Shown: positions 35,800-47,424, counted from the stretch's first letter. The stretch is 64,000 bases of DNA from Arion vulgaris (GCA_020796225.1 CM036755.1:83771803-83835802); one strand, 5' to 3'. Notes: generated from the letters alone by a model not told the origin. Numbers and translations are program-made.

Positions 35800-36525
35800 G
35801 ATTATCATCATAGCACACCGGATATGTCCAGAGGTGCTCCGTCTCCGCCTCAGCAAATCCAGCAGCGTCCAGCAACCCAACACGCCAGTTCGATGTTGAT
35901 TAATCAATCTCTTTGCATATTTCGTATGTCGTTTTTTCGGGCTGCACCAATATTGACAGCCCGAAATATCTGGTCAGCGAGTGGAATTCACAGCCCTGAA
36001 ACTCCTCTGTTCGGAAAGACTCTCTCAATGCGTGAGAAATGTCATTTAGATCTATGGCAGCTTCTTCTGATATTGTAGCCAAGCCAGACAATCTATAAGC
36101 TCGTTCATTACTACTAACTCCTACGTGTCCAGGGACTTTTAAAAATGAAGGTGATTTTTCTGATTATTGTCTGTACCAGTACCTCTACCCAGAGTTGCGT
36201 CTCACCATTCCTGATTCGACTTTATGAATCATGCTCATGGAGTCACTGAGTATGAAAACACGAGAGTAGTTGTGAGATTCCAACCATTTCACCGCCTCTG
36301 TAACCGCCCGAACCTCCATTGTCAAACTACTTGTGGTTGTTGTGTAGGCTCCACTGACCTCTCTTATTATTTGTCATCCTGAGAGTGCAGAAAAAGCCCA
36401 CGCACAGAGTATGTTGGCGAATGACTGAACCATCGATGTAAATAATCATATATGTATCATTGATTTGCCATTCAAGAGGACCACAACCTCCACGTTAATT
36501 AGTGATGGATTATTTTGTTCACAGT
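35800..36525 (-). pseudogene. Third RNase H remnant of a non-LTR retrotransposon
   Basis: The minus-strand reading contains I-I-Y-I-D-G-S-V-I-R (about 36,435), a degraded middle, L-S-G-L-A-T-I-S-E-E (about 36,070) and a 3' end resembling the 12-kb copy. Many frameshifts. The family is the same or a sister of 11,965 and 29,690. Confidence 0.75.
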
Positions 36526-37667
36526 TTTCCTTAATAGATGTAATAACTGTGAATAACTTCATGGATTTCATGTTCCAGCTTTCTTTCTATCCTTTTCATG
36601 ATGATCCGCAGTCGGATTTTGCTGGCATGGCTGATTAATGCGATGGTACGGTAGTTATTGCACCACTTTAAGTTTCCTTTCTTTGTGATAGGGATGTATA
36701 TTGACCTTTTCTATGTCTTGGGCCAGGCTGGACTATTTAAGATATTCACGCATATTGTATGGTAAATTTGTACACAGACGGTCTCCTGCCTGGGTTAGTT
36801 CAGTTGGTATACCGTCGCAACCTGGTGTCTTTCCCTTCTTCAAACTTGTTATAGCTGAGCGTACTTCCTCTAGCATAGGTTCTGGCTCTTTCTCTTCAGT
36901 TTCCATAATTATGTCTGTGTTTTTTGTTTTGTCTTCATATATTTCCTTACAATATTCATTTCATCTTCCTAATATTGCCTTGGTTTCCATCAGTGTGTTT
37001 CCATTTTTGTCATCTATCGTATGCAATGATGGTTTGAATTCAGTTGTTATTGCATGAATTTCTTTGAACATTTCTCCATCTTTTCCTTGCAATTGGAGAT
37101 CTTCTATTTTCTTACAAATGCCCATTATGTGTTGTTTCTTGTCTATTCTGATCTCTTTCTCCTGATTTCTCTTGTGTAGTTTATGTATTTTGCATCATTA
37201 CGATCTATCCCTGCCTGCTTTAGTTTTCTTCTTTCTTCTATAAGTTTCAGTGTTTCTTATGTAATTTAGTTCTGCTTCTTATATACTATCTTTGGTGGTA
37301 TGATGTTTTGGGCAGACGCGATCAGAACGTCTCTTGCGTGTGTGACTTGTTCGTCAGATGTCATGTCTCCTTGCCATCAGTACCTCGAATTTGTTCTGTA
37401 TTTCGATGTTGTATTCCAAAGGTATGTTGCTTAAATCAAACCGTATTGGCGTGCTTCTTTTTCGCATTTTCCTTAACTTTATTTTAAAATTAGCAACTAG
37501 TAGCTGATGATCTGAGTCGCAGTCTGCTGCTGGTAGCGTCTTTGTTGATGTTACACTCGATCTCCATCTTTGTTGTATTACTATGTAGTCTATTTGATTC
37601 CTGGTCTTTCCATCTGGCGAGGTCAATGTATATAGTCTTCTAGGATGTTGTTTCAAGATTGTGTTTA

Positions 37668-38876
37668 TTATTAGCTAAACACGTACAAACAAAGTACTAT
37701 AGTTTTACAAAATACATAAACAGTGACGATAAACAGCAACGTTTCGACCAAAAGGCCTTTATCAAGCAAACAATACAACAAGAATAACGAATTTCGAGAA
37801 ACACTACAAATGGACGATTACATCTAGAAACATTCAAACCTATCTAATGAAAATCTGGGAATAAAAACAAATAACGAAATGAGTGCAACACAAAACCGGA
37901 AGTGGAAAAGAAGAGAAACAATAAACAATATAGTATATAAATAACTTATATATATGGAGCAAATACACATATAGATTATAAGGCATGAGATAAGACAGTA
38001 CTAAGAAGCATAGGAATGTAATGCATTGAGTCCAAGAGGTCACAAGGTGCCATAGAATGAAATAAAACGGTTCTCCAGGGCGAATCGACTGCGATCATCG
38101 GAGGAACATGATCGGATGGCTGTGACCTGGACATCGTCAGCTCCTGAATGGCCAATATCATTGAAATGAGTGGCCACAGGAGTCACAGAGCATTGGCGAA
38201 TATCGCGTAAGTGTTGGGCGAATCGGTCACTGAGCCTCTTACCGGTTTCACCAATATAGACCTTGTGGCATCGTTTGCAGGTGATAGCATAGATGATATT
38301 GTGAGACTCACACGTGAAACTGTCTTGAATGACATACGTAGCTTTTGGAAAAGAGACAGTGCGGGTCTGTAAAACATATGCACATGTATTACAGCGCCGA
38401 CGGCCACACTGGATGGTGCCAAAGTGACTCTGAATATTAGGCTTGAGGCGACTGTGTACCAACAAATCTTTGAGACTTCTGTCCCGTCTGTACGCTACCA
38501 AAGGATAGTGTTGGAAGACTGAACGTGTCTCAGGATCAGACTGAAGAATAGGAGATGATGGAATAAGACCTTTTCACCAGTGAACTATGGGGATGGAAAG
38601 TTAAGATTAGTTTAACCCTGTCAGAATTGGAGGTTCTATGTTGGTTAGAAAGGGCCTCCTGGCGAGCAATTAGCTGAACCAGATGCATGACAGATGTAAG
38701 CACATTCTCCGGGTATAGGTGCTTGCCAAAGAATTGAAGGATCTCGTGAACTCTATCGAGAAAATTGTCGTCTTCGCTACAGAGGCGACGAAGGCATAAG
38801 AGTTGAGAGAAAGGTAAAGAGTCACGACAAGTCTAGGGATGGGAATATACAGAAGAAAGCTATGTGTATCAGTAGG
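37668..38876 (-). mobile_element. Penelope-like element, 5'-truncated, with GIY-YIG domain
   Basis: The minus-strand order is K-P-T-D-T-H-S-F (about 38,860), L-C-L-R-R-L-C-S-E-D-D-N-F-L (about 38,790, after one frameshift), then Q-L-I-A-R-Q-E-A-L (about 38,660), the end of the Penelope RT. The GIY-YIG endonuclease frame 38,501-38,040 follows, and then about 370 bp of non-coding 3' sequence. That terminal sequence recurs at 40,567, 40,928 and 41,392, so it is the element's LTR. The rest of the RT is absent. Confidence 0.85.
38040..38501 (-). pseudogene. GIY-YIG endonuclease domain of the Penelope-like element
   Basis: This is a 153-residue open frame, the C-terminal domain of Penelope-like polyproteins, which nick DNA during retrotransposition. 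A CxxC-type zinc motif (C-G-R-R-R-C-N-T-C, residues about 32-40) and C-E-S-H-N-I-I-Y-A-I-T-C-K-R-C precede the diagnostic I-Y-A-I-T and V-Y-I-G-E-T-G pair (residues about 69-85). R-L-S-D-R-F-A-Q-H follows (catalytic Arg and His region), then E-N-R-F-I near the end. The domain itself is uninterrupted, but the RT upstream is frameshifted and truncated, so the element is inactive. Confidence 0.88.
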
Positions 38877-38939
38877 CTTGTATTTTATTACAAGTTTATT
38901 TCTTGTTATCTTGTTATTTATTATTACTTGTTTATTATT

Positions 38940-39207
38940 ACAAGAGAAACAATTATTAAGAGAAATAAAATTCAGACAAGTAAAGTATTTTGGGCACATA
39001 AAGAGGCATGACACCATGATAAAACATTTACTAGAGGGGAAAGTTGAGGGAGAAGAGCAAGAGGAAGACCGAGAGATAAGTGGGAGGGAAACTTTAAGAA
39101 ATGGACAGGTTTCAGTCTGGCAGTGTGCAACACCAAGGCGAAAGACAGAGGATGCTGGAGATTCATTGCAGCCAACCTTCGATGTGGAGACGGCACCTGA
39201 TGATGAT
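38940..39207 (+). pseudogene. 3' end of another non-LTR retrotransposon
   Basis: The plus strand encodes V-K-Y-F-G-H-I-K-R-H-D and L-L-E-G-K-V-E-G, then W-Q-C-A-T-P-R-R-K-T-E-D-A-G, ending at GATGATGATGATT. This is the RT C-terminus and GAT-repeat tail of an RTE-like element. It lies head-to-head with the Penelope fragment inside the endonuclease frame of the 36.5-39.8 kb element. Confidence 0.8.
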
Positions 39208-39789
39208 GATTATTACAATGTTGTTTTCTATACAAAAATCGATTAATTTTTCTCCTCTGTCGTTTCGCTGTCCTATGCCGTGTTGTCATTGCATTTTTTT
39301 CTTCTGCTTCTGTTCTATTGCTGTCAACTTTTGCATTGAAATCTCCCATGATTATCATAATATCTTGTTTTTCTGATTTCTCTAGAGTTTCCTGTAGGGT
39401 AATGTAAAAGTTATCAATTTCCTCCTCATCTGCTGCCGATGTCGGTGCATATATTTGTATTACCGCGATGTTTCTTTGCTTTCTTTTGAGTCTGAGAGTT
39501 ATAATTCTGTCGCTGACTAGATTGTATCCCAAAATTGTTATAGATATATTTTTGGTCAAGAGAAAAAAACTTCACTCTATCCATCTACTGCCTTCCCTGA
39601 TTATATGAATGTATCTCCAGTTTATGTCACTAAGTGATCCTGTCTTGCCCATCTGTGCTAGGAATTTCCCAATATGTATGTTTCAGTTCTGTCCATTTCC
39701 CTGTTAATCTTGGTCAGTTTTCCCTGATATAAGCTTCTTGTATTACACGTGCCTATTCCCAGTTTTATTTCAGAATTTGCAATGTGATT

Positions 39790-40238
39790 ATTTAGAGAGA
39801 ACCATGATCGTACAGTTTTGAAATAGTTTATTGTTGCACCAGAAACATTGCACCAGGCCATGATGCGGTTCAGTTCTTCCTGTAGTTTATTAGCAATTTC
39901 ATTCCTGCTTCTCCCCTCTATGTACACCATGATGTCGTCTGCAAATGACAGTGTTCGTCCCCTGACAGATAGTTGCTGCTTCGTAATCATTATGGTGAAT
40001 ACATTGAATAGTACTGGAGATAGTAGGGACCCCTGTGGTATACCCCGGTGAAAATGTTGCCAACACAGAGTACCAATTACCACACCTGAGTGCCACTTTT
40101 CTCTCAAACAAGGCCCTTGCAATCCATCTTATGAATATTGTATCGATATTATGTAGCGTGAGCCTTTGTATAAGGTACTTGATTGGAACTTTGTAGTAGG
40201 CATTCTCGAGATCTCTCTCTCTCTCTCTCACGTTCCCG
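39790..40238 (-). pseudogene. Non-LTR RT core fragment
   Basis: Minus-strand frames contain R-D-L-E-N-A-Y-Y-K-V (motif A, about 40,210), R-G-I-P-Q-G-S-L-L-S-P-V-L-F (motif B, about 40,045) and L-S-F-A-D-D-I-M-V-Y (motif C, about 39,945). One frameshift lies between A and B. It is truncated at both ends, by the element at 39,780 and by the tail of the R1/Jockey-like element at 40,240. Confidence 0.85.
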
Positions 40239-40239
40239 G

Positions 40240-43200
40240 TCTAGAATGATGAACCAGCTTTTATCATGAATTTTACAGTGTTTTTAAGGGTCTCCGTACC
40301 TCCGTACAGCTTCTCGCGAAGCTCTGTGTTATGGGGCCATGTTTCTTTTCTTAGACCTGCTATCAGTTGACAATCTTGCGGTATGTGTTCTGCGTCATGT
40401 TCGCATTTTCGCAGGGACACAGGCTAGTTGTGCCAATTTTAAATTTGTTAAACATGTGGACGCGAAGCTTGTTGCGACCGGTACGGAGGCGGAGGATAGC
40501 AATTTGTTCACTGCGAGACAGACCACAGTACCCGTCGCTGTTATTGTACTGAGGATGGTCTTTTGAAACACGTACAAACAAAGTACTATAGTTTTACAAA
40601 AACAGAAACAGTGACGATAAACAGCAACGTTTCGACCAACAAGGCCTTTATCAAGCAAACGAACAAACAGGAGTGACAAATTAAAATGAAACACAAATGG
40701 ACGACCAAATACAAACGTATCTAAGGAAAAGCTGGAATAAAAACGAATAACGAAATAAATGTAACACAAAAACACACATAACAACTAGAAATAGAACGGA
40801 AAAGAAACAATGAAACATCTAGTAAATATATAACTTGAATAATAGAAATACAAACAAAAGAACAGATATTAAACGCTAAAAGAGGTAGAAACGGAAAATG
40901 CACATACACAACAAATATAACTGTTCGTATGCTTGATAAAGGCCTTGTTGGTCGAAACGTTGCTGTTTATCGTCACTGTTTCTGTTTTTGTAAAACTATA
41001 GTACTTTGTTTGTACGTGTTTCACTATTTACCAAGTTTTACTGCAGTCTTCCCCTATTTCGATATTCGTCGCCATATTGCTGCAACTATTCGTTGTGACG
41101 TAGTAGGTAAGATTTAATAGTTATATTTGTTGTGTATGTGCATTTCCCGTTTCTACCTCTTTTAGCGTTTAATATCTGTTCTTTCGTTTGTATTTCTATT
41201 ATTCAAGTTACATATTTACTAGATGTTTTATTGTTTCTTTTCCGTTCTATTTCTAGTTTTTATGTGTGTTTTTGTGTTACATTTATTTCGTTATTCGTTT
41301 TTATTCCAGCTTTTCCTTAGATACGTTTGTATTTGGTCGTCCATTTGTGTTTCATTTTAATTTGTCACTCATGTTTGTTCGTTTGCTTGATAAAGGCCTT
41401 GTTGGTCGAAACGTTGCTGTTTATCGTCACTGTTTCTGTTTTTGTAAAACTATGGTCTTTTGACCATTTGTCTTTATAGTGCCAGCCGATGGTTGTTCTG
41501 GCTTCCTCATAACTGATCTCGAGATCAGTCTGAGGTAGCCGCCCACCTTCTTTTGCTATCTTGTCTGCGTGTTCGTTTCCGCTTATGTTGCAGTGTGATG
41601 GTATCCACTGTATGACGGTGCGTTTTAGTGCGTACACAAGTTTATCGAGGGTCGCTTTGAGTTCATTGAGCTCTGTTTTGCCTACGCTTTTGAGTGCCGT
41701 GATGACCGATAAAACATCGGTGAATATCACGACTTTGTTGCGAAGGTGCTTCTCTCTCTAGGATTATTTCGGTCATTGTTCTTATTGCCTCTGCTTCTGC
41801 CCCGTAGTTATTTGAGTATTTACCTGTGGCAATCGCTTTCGTGACCGTCACTTTCTTTGAGAGTTTTAGCACTATTCCTCCTCCGCCATTGCTGATAGCG
41901 TTCCTTGCCGATCCGTCAGTATACACATGTACCCTCTTATTTTCAGGGTACTCGGTCGCTTTGTATTTTTCTGTGGCCGCTCTTCTATCGAAGTTTTCTT
42001 GCTCCCTTTTTAGTATGCCTGGGATTGATTCCCTTAGTTCCAGCATTTTGGTTTTCCACGACGGGCACTTATCGGTTGCCGGGATTGATTTGACTTAACA
42101 TTTTGCTAGGACCGGATGATCTGCGGTCAATGCTTTAGCGTTTCTGGCGAAACTAGTTCTCTGTATACTAGCCCCTTCCGAGTCCGTTCATTCTTTCGTG
42201 AATAGGGTGGGAATCGAGCCGTTTGAGTTTTTCTGACAATATCAAGACTTTTCTGTCCCTTCGATCTACCATTGGTTGGATGCCTGTGATTGTTTCCATC
42301 GCCCTGTTTGTCGTGGACTTCATGGCTTCTGTGATAATGCGTATTGCACGGTTCTGACTATTGCTCCTTTTGGCGAATTGCTTGTTGGATGCACTGCTTC
42401 ACGCTGCAATGCCGTACTCCAGGACCGGTCGCATTCTTCCAGAGTAGAGTGTTTTGAGGACTCTGGTGTTTGCTCCACACATGAAGCCTGCGAGTTTTCA
42501 CATTATCGTGAACCTGTGTCTCACTTTTGCCGTAGCATTTTCAATTTTGGAGCACTACGTTAGTTTTCGATCGAGTGTGACTCCCAGGTACGTTGGGGTC
42601 TTGCTTTATGGAAGATCTTACCCATTGACTTTACGCTTAATTTTGTGACTGGTTGTTCTGCGATAACACAGTGTAGGTTGTCTTGGCAAAGTTTTTGTTC
42701 ATGTTCCACCTTTTTGACCAACCTTCCAGCTTATTTAGCGTTTCTTGCAATTGCTGTGTTGCTACGAACATTGACTCTTCCCTCGCCCATATTGCCAGGT
42801 CGTCGGCATACATGGCAGAGTGTACTCTCTTTGGTAGGCATGTTGATATGTCATTAACAAAGACTAGAAAGAGAGTTGGTGAGAGCACTCCTCCTTGGGG
42901 GACTACTTGCTCTAGTGTAGCTTTCATGCTTGTGTACCCCTGAACCCTTGCTGTTGTGTTCTCTAGGTATCTATCAAGCCATTTGTACATTCTTCCCTCA
43001 ATATCTCCTAGCTGCTTTGTAACCGTACGTACTGTTTTTGTACCACTTGTTGCGAAGGCCAAATCGGGAGTGCTAGTTGTATGCCACCTTCTCGAGAAGA
43101 AGGTTGGCGGATCGTCTCGGGCATTGATAAGGAACAGGTTGTTCTCTTTCTCCCAGTCTTCCACTTCTACGCCTCTGCTGTTCATTTCGAGGTAGCCCCA

Positions 43201-43839
43201 TCTTTCTGAGTGGATGTTGTAATCACCGACCACCATGTATGCTGTATCATTGATAATCATTGCATCGAGTGACAGCGAAATGTCACTTGGGCAGTATAAG
43301 TTATACAGAAGAATCTGCATTTCTTCACATGTAATTATGACGCCTACGATCTCTGCTGCGCCGGCACTTCCTTTGGTTTCTTCCGTTTGCTTTGCTGGAA
43401 TGTCGTTTCGTACTAGGGTGCGGACTCCACCCTTGTGCCCTTCTCGGTCTAATCTGAAGGTTTGGTAACCTCTGATCCCAAATCTATGTTTAGCATTTAG
43501 ATCGGTCTCTTGTATGCACGAGACATCAATTTCGTCTTCTGCAAGTCTTATTGCGAGTGCTTGATTTTTGTGATGAATACCTTCGGCATTCTATTGCACA
43601 ATGTGTAATCGTCTCTGGCCAATACTTTGCCGTATCGAACCAGTAGCTTTTTCCCGTGGGCCTCGCTCGCTGTTTTCCCTCGTTGGAGGGCGGGGACCGT
43701 CGGTAGCAAAAAACGAGCTCCTTCGAGGCATGGGGCCCGGCACTCGTCCTGCCCGACGGATCTCCACAAGGGTAGCATCATATTGAGACTCAATATAAAA
43801 AATATTAATGATAAAATTTGATCCATGCAGCGTTAACAT
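40240..43839 (-). pseudogene. R1/Jockey-like EN-RT-RNase H element with deletion and insertion
   Basis: From 5' to 3' on the minus strand: an endonuclease start L-H-I-V-Q (43,600), D-V-S-C-I-Q-E-T (about 43,525), V-G-D-Y-N-I-H-S-E-R-W-G (about 43,220), then an in-frame jump into RT with P-Q-G-G-V-L-S-P-T-L-F (about 42,900) and Y-A-D-D-L-A-I-W (about 42,820). RNase H follows (V-Y-T-D-G-S about 41,930; F-T-D-V-L-S-V about 41,725; P-S-H-C-N-I-S-G-N-E-H-A-D about 41,600). After a 0.9-kb insertion comes the C-terminal R-L-R-T-G-R-N-K-L-R-V-H with a Cys motif (about 40,500-40,425), ending near 40,240. The half of the endonuclease and the RT fingers between 43,060 and 43,020 are deleted. Frameshifts occur in several places. 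Confidence 0.85.
40567..41451. mobile_element. Penelope LTR insertion with inverted arms and 12-bp target duplication
   Basis: An arm at 40,567-40,922 is the inverted copy of 41,119-41,453, about 340 bp with only scattered mismatches. Between them, 40,928-41,020 repeats the arm's terminal sequence in plus orientation. The arm ends match the 3' non-coding end of the Penelope-like element at 37,670-37,770. The insertion is bracketed by ATGGTCTTTTGA at 40,555-40,566 and 41,452-41,463. On the minus strand this duplicated block encodes S-K-D-H, so removing the insertion restores the RNase H C-terminal frame. No protein is encoded within the insertion. Confidence 0.85.
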
Positions 43840-44500
43840 TGGTAGCTACGTCACAACTTTCAGTCCCAATTGGAGCTCAGGTGCTTATCCTTCGGCCGTG
43901 TGTCCGATTTCAACCAACGTTTACTGGGTTCGCTCTTCGTTAGCCTTTGGCTGTCCCCAGCCATAACCCACAAGGCAGCGGTTTACTATTTTATTTCAGG
44001 TCAGCGACCCTTAGACGACCTACCCTCCCGGACTGATGAGCGTCATCTGTCCAGCTATACCGTTTTTGTTAATGGACTGTTTGGTCGCCTACCGTCCAGT
44101 TTTATGGGCGGTTTGCTCCGCTAGCCTTTAGTTGTTTCCAACCGTGATCTACAAGGCAGCAGTAGTTCCCTACGAGAAGGACAGAGTTTTGTTTCATGGG
44201 ACGCTTTATGGACACTCGTGTCGACACTAGGCAATTTGCATTTGCTCTGTAATTTCCTTTTATCCGGGAAACCCTGGGCTGGGGCCCCGCACGCCGTAAT
44301 GTATGGGTCCTTACATTCAGCGCTATCAGCGCCTCTTAACTGATGTACTCGCCGTTTATCACCAGCCTTGATTTTTCCGTGGGATGTTAATTGCGTGAGC
44401 AATAAATACCCTGCCCGGCTGTCTAAGGAGTGCAGTTTCGTATCACAATAAAGCGTAACTTTGGGGTTTACTTTCCGTCAACTGTTCTCTAGGGGCGGGC
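43840..44500 (-). mobile_element. Probable 5' non-coding region of the R1/Jockey-like element
   Basis: Relatively GC-rich sequence upstream of the endonuclease start, with part of it (43,820-43,950) repeated at 13,450-13,590. It has no frame I recognise. It ends where the 53-bp array begins. Confidence 0.55.
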
Positions 44501-44507
44501 TGGAACA

Positions 44508-47010
44508 TGACCTATCAAACAGTAAGTAAAGTAAGCCAGTAATCACATCTCTCCAAACCTTCCATCATCAAACAGTAAGTAAAACAAGCCAGTAATCACA
44601 TCTCTCCACAGTTTCCATCTTCAAACAGTAAGTAAAACAAGCTAGTAATCACATCTCTCCAAACCTTCCATCATCAAACAATAAGTAAAACAAGCCAGTA
44701 ATCACATCTCTCCAAACCTTCCATCATCAAACAGTAAGTAAAACAAGCCAGTAATCACATCTCTCCACAGTTTCCATCATCAAACAGTAAGTAAAACAAG
44801 CCAGTAATCACATCTCTCCACAGTTTCCATCATCAAACAGTAAGTAAAACAAGCCAGTAATCACATCTCTCCAAACCTTCCATCATCAAACAGTAAGTAA
44901 AACAAGCCAGTAATCACATCTCTCCAAACCTTCCATCATCAAACAGTAAGTAAAACAAGCCAGTAATCACATCTCTCCAAAGCTTTCATCATCAAACAGT
45001 AAGTAAAACAAGCCCAGTAATCACATCTCTCCAAAGCTTCCATCATCAAACAGTAAGTAAAGTAAACCAGTAATCACATCTCTCCAAAGCTTCCATCATC
45101 AAACAGTAAGTAAAATAAGATAGTAATCACATCTCTCCAAAACTGTCATCATCAAACAGTAAGTAAAACAAGCCAGTAATCACATCTCTCCAAAGCTTCC
45201 ATCATCAAACAGTAAGTAAAACAAGCCAGTAATCACATCTCTCCAAAGCTTCCATCATCAAACAGTAAGTAAAACAAGCCAGTAATCACATCTCTCCAAA
45301 ACTTTCATCATCAAACAGTAAGTAAAGTAAGCCAGTAGTCACATCTCTCCAAAGCTTTCATCATCAAACAGTAAGTAAAACAAGCCAGTAATCACATCTC
45401 TCCAAAGCTTTCATCATCAAACAGTAAGTAAAGTAAGCCAGTAATCACATCTCTCCAAAGCTTCCATCATCAAACAGTAAGTAAAACAAGCTAGTAATCA
45501 CATCTCTCCAAAGCTTCCATCATCAAACAGTAAGTAAAATAAGCTAGTAATCACATCTCTCCAAAGCTTCCATCATCAAACAGTAAGTAAAATAAGCTAG
45601 TAATCACATCTCTCCAAAGCTTCCATCATCAAACAGTAAGTAAAGTAAGCCAGTAATCACATCTCTCCAAAGCTTCCATCATCAAACAGTAAGTAAAACA
45701 AGCTAGTAATCACATCTCTCCAAAGCTTCCATCATCAAACAGTAAGTAAAGTAAGCCAGTAATCACATCTCTCCAAAGCTTCCATCATCAAACAGTAAGT
45801 AAAGTAAACCAGTAATCACATCTCTCCAAAGCTTCCATCATCAAACAGTAAGTAAAGTAAGCCAGTAATCACATCTCTCCAAAACTTTCATCATCAAACA
45901 GTAAGTAAAGCAAGCCAGTAATCACATCTCTCCAACGCTTCCATCATCAAACAGTAAGTAAAACAAGCCAGTAGTCACATCTTTCCAAAGCTTCCATCAT
46001 CAAACAGTAAGTAAAACAAGCCAGTAATCACATCTCTCCAAAACTTCCATCATCAAACAGTAAGTAAAGTAAACCAGTATTCACATCTGTCCAAAGCTTC
46101 CATCATCAAACAGTAAGTAAAACAAGCCAGTAATCACATCTCTCCAAAGCTTCCATCATCAAACAGTAAGTAAAGTAAACCAGTAATCACATCTCTCCAA
46201 AGCTTCCATCATCAAACAGTAAGTAAAATAAGCTAGTAATGACATCTCTCCAAAACTATCATCATCAAACAGTAAGTAAAACAAGCCAGTAGTCACATCT
46301 CTTCACAGCTTCCATCATCAAACAGTAAGTAAAGTAAGCCAGTAATCACATCTCTCCAAAGCTTTCATCATTAAACAGTAAGTAAAGTAAGCCAGTAATC
46401 ACATCTCTCCAAAGCTTTCATCATCAAACAGTAAGTAAAACAAGCCAGTAATCATATCTCTCCAAAGCTTTCATCATCAAACAGTAAGTAAAGTAAGCCA
46501 GTAATCACATCTCTCCAAAGCTTCCATCATCAAACAGTAAGTAAAACAAGCTAGTAATCACATCTCTCCAAAGCTTCCATCATCAAACAGTAAGTAAAAT
46601 AAGCTAGTAATCACATCTCTCCAAAGCTTCCATCATCAAACAGTAAGTAAAATAAGCTAGTAATCACATCTCTCCAAAGCTTCCATCATCAAACAGTAAG
46701 TAAAGTAAACCAGTAATCACATCTCTCCAAAACTTCCATCATCAAACAGTAAGTAAAGTAAACCAGTAATCACATCTCTCCAAAGCTTCCATCATCAAAC
46801 AGTAAGTAAAGTAAACCAGTAATCACATCTCTCCAAAACTTCCATCATCAAACAGTAAGTAAAACAAGCCAGTAATCACATCTCTCCAAAGCTTCCATCA
46901 TCAAACAGTAAGTAAAGTAAACCAGTAATCACATCTCTCCAAAGCTTCCATCATCAAACAGTAAGTAAAGTAAGCCAGTAATCACATCTCTCCACAGTTT
47001 TCATCATCAA
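44508..47010. repeat. 53-bp minisatellite (about 47 copies) next to micro-exon e
   Basis: Units contain CAGTAATCACATCTCTCCAA, CTTCCATCATCAAACAG and TAAGTAAA. Variants (AACAAGC, AGTAAGC, ATAAGCT) recur in blocks of several units, suggesting segmental duplication within the array. It ends about 45 bp from the micro-exon e donor. Confidence 0.97.
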
Positions 47011-47057
47011 ACAAATAATGTGATAGGTACATTAATAAGCTATAGTTCTGTACTTAC

Positions 47058-47084
47058 TTCCATCTGGTGTCTCTAGCCAGAATT
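47058..47084 (-). CDS. micro-exon e of a WL-repeat gene (27 nt)
   Basis: This minus-strand exon has acceptor TTTTTACAG and donor GTAAGTAC. In the shared phase it encodes F-W-L-E-T-P-D-G with 2 nt before and 1 nt after. The codon joining it to exon d is A|AC (Asn). The intron upstream is about 12.4 kb and the intron downstream about 14.1 kb. A 2.5-kb array of 53-bp units begins about 45 bp past its donor, inside the downstream intron. The length, phase and residue pattern match exons a to d exactly. The function is unknown. Confidence 0.8.
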
Positions 47085-47100
47085 CTGTAAAAATAAATAG

Positions 47101-47424
47101 ACGCATATGTAACATTTAAGAAGTACTACAAATATGATGACTTAGTCACACTTATACGTATTTAATGTGTCACTTGTAACATAGGCAAAATACTCTATAT
47201 ATTTATCTCCATACATATATATGTTAGTTCTAAATATGTCTGCCCCATACTAGACCTGATTAGTTTGATAAATCAATAAACCAAAACGACTGCACTATAT
47301 AAAAATGAATAGCGACTGAATGTGTAGAGGTTATATTAAACTATCGAAACGTTAGCATTTATTTCAATAATTTCAGTAGTATCTTTATTTTATAGTTCAT
47401 TGTTCATAGTTAATAGTTGATACG
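47101..47424. other. no gene seen
   Basis: AT-rich intronic sequence upstream of micro-exon e on the minus strand. No repeat or coding signal is visible. Confidence 0.55.

Larger units (their letters stand above)
36550..39780 (-). pseudogene. RTE-like APE endonuclease-RT element, split by nested insertions
   Basis: From 5' to 3' on the minus strand: T-C-N-T-R-S-L-Y (about 39,755), Y-N-L-V-S-D-R-I-I-T (about 39,520), I-Q-I-Y-A-P-T and M-G-D-F-N-A-K-V (about 39,340), and F-C-I-E-N-N-I-V (about 39,225). The frame then stops at foreign DNA and resumes at 37,656 with L-K-Q-H-P-R-R-L-Y, N-Q-I-D-Y-I-V-I and D-S-D-H-Q-L-L-V. The RT start K-K-G-K-T-P-G-C-D-G-I-P-T follows at about 36,820. The RT core is missing. 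The inserted DNA (37,665-39,205) comprises a Penelope-like fragment and another element's 3' end. Confidence 0.85.

Noticed and set aside
35170..36078. 302-residue open frame with a regular 9-residue repeat
   Set aside because: It is the 27-bp minisatellite read in frame, and all reading frames there are similarly open. The end of the frame is antisense to an RNase H remnant.
40929..41463. Small hydrophobic open frames (62-65 aa) repeated three times
   Set aside because: They are antisense or frame readings of the Penelope terminal repeat copies and have no coding role.
44508..47010. GTAAGTA donor-like motif in every 53-bp unit (plus strand)
   Set aside because: No acceptor or exon accompanies it and it lies on the opposite strand to the gene. 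It is a property of the repeat unit.
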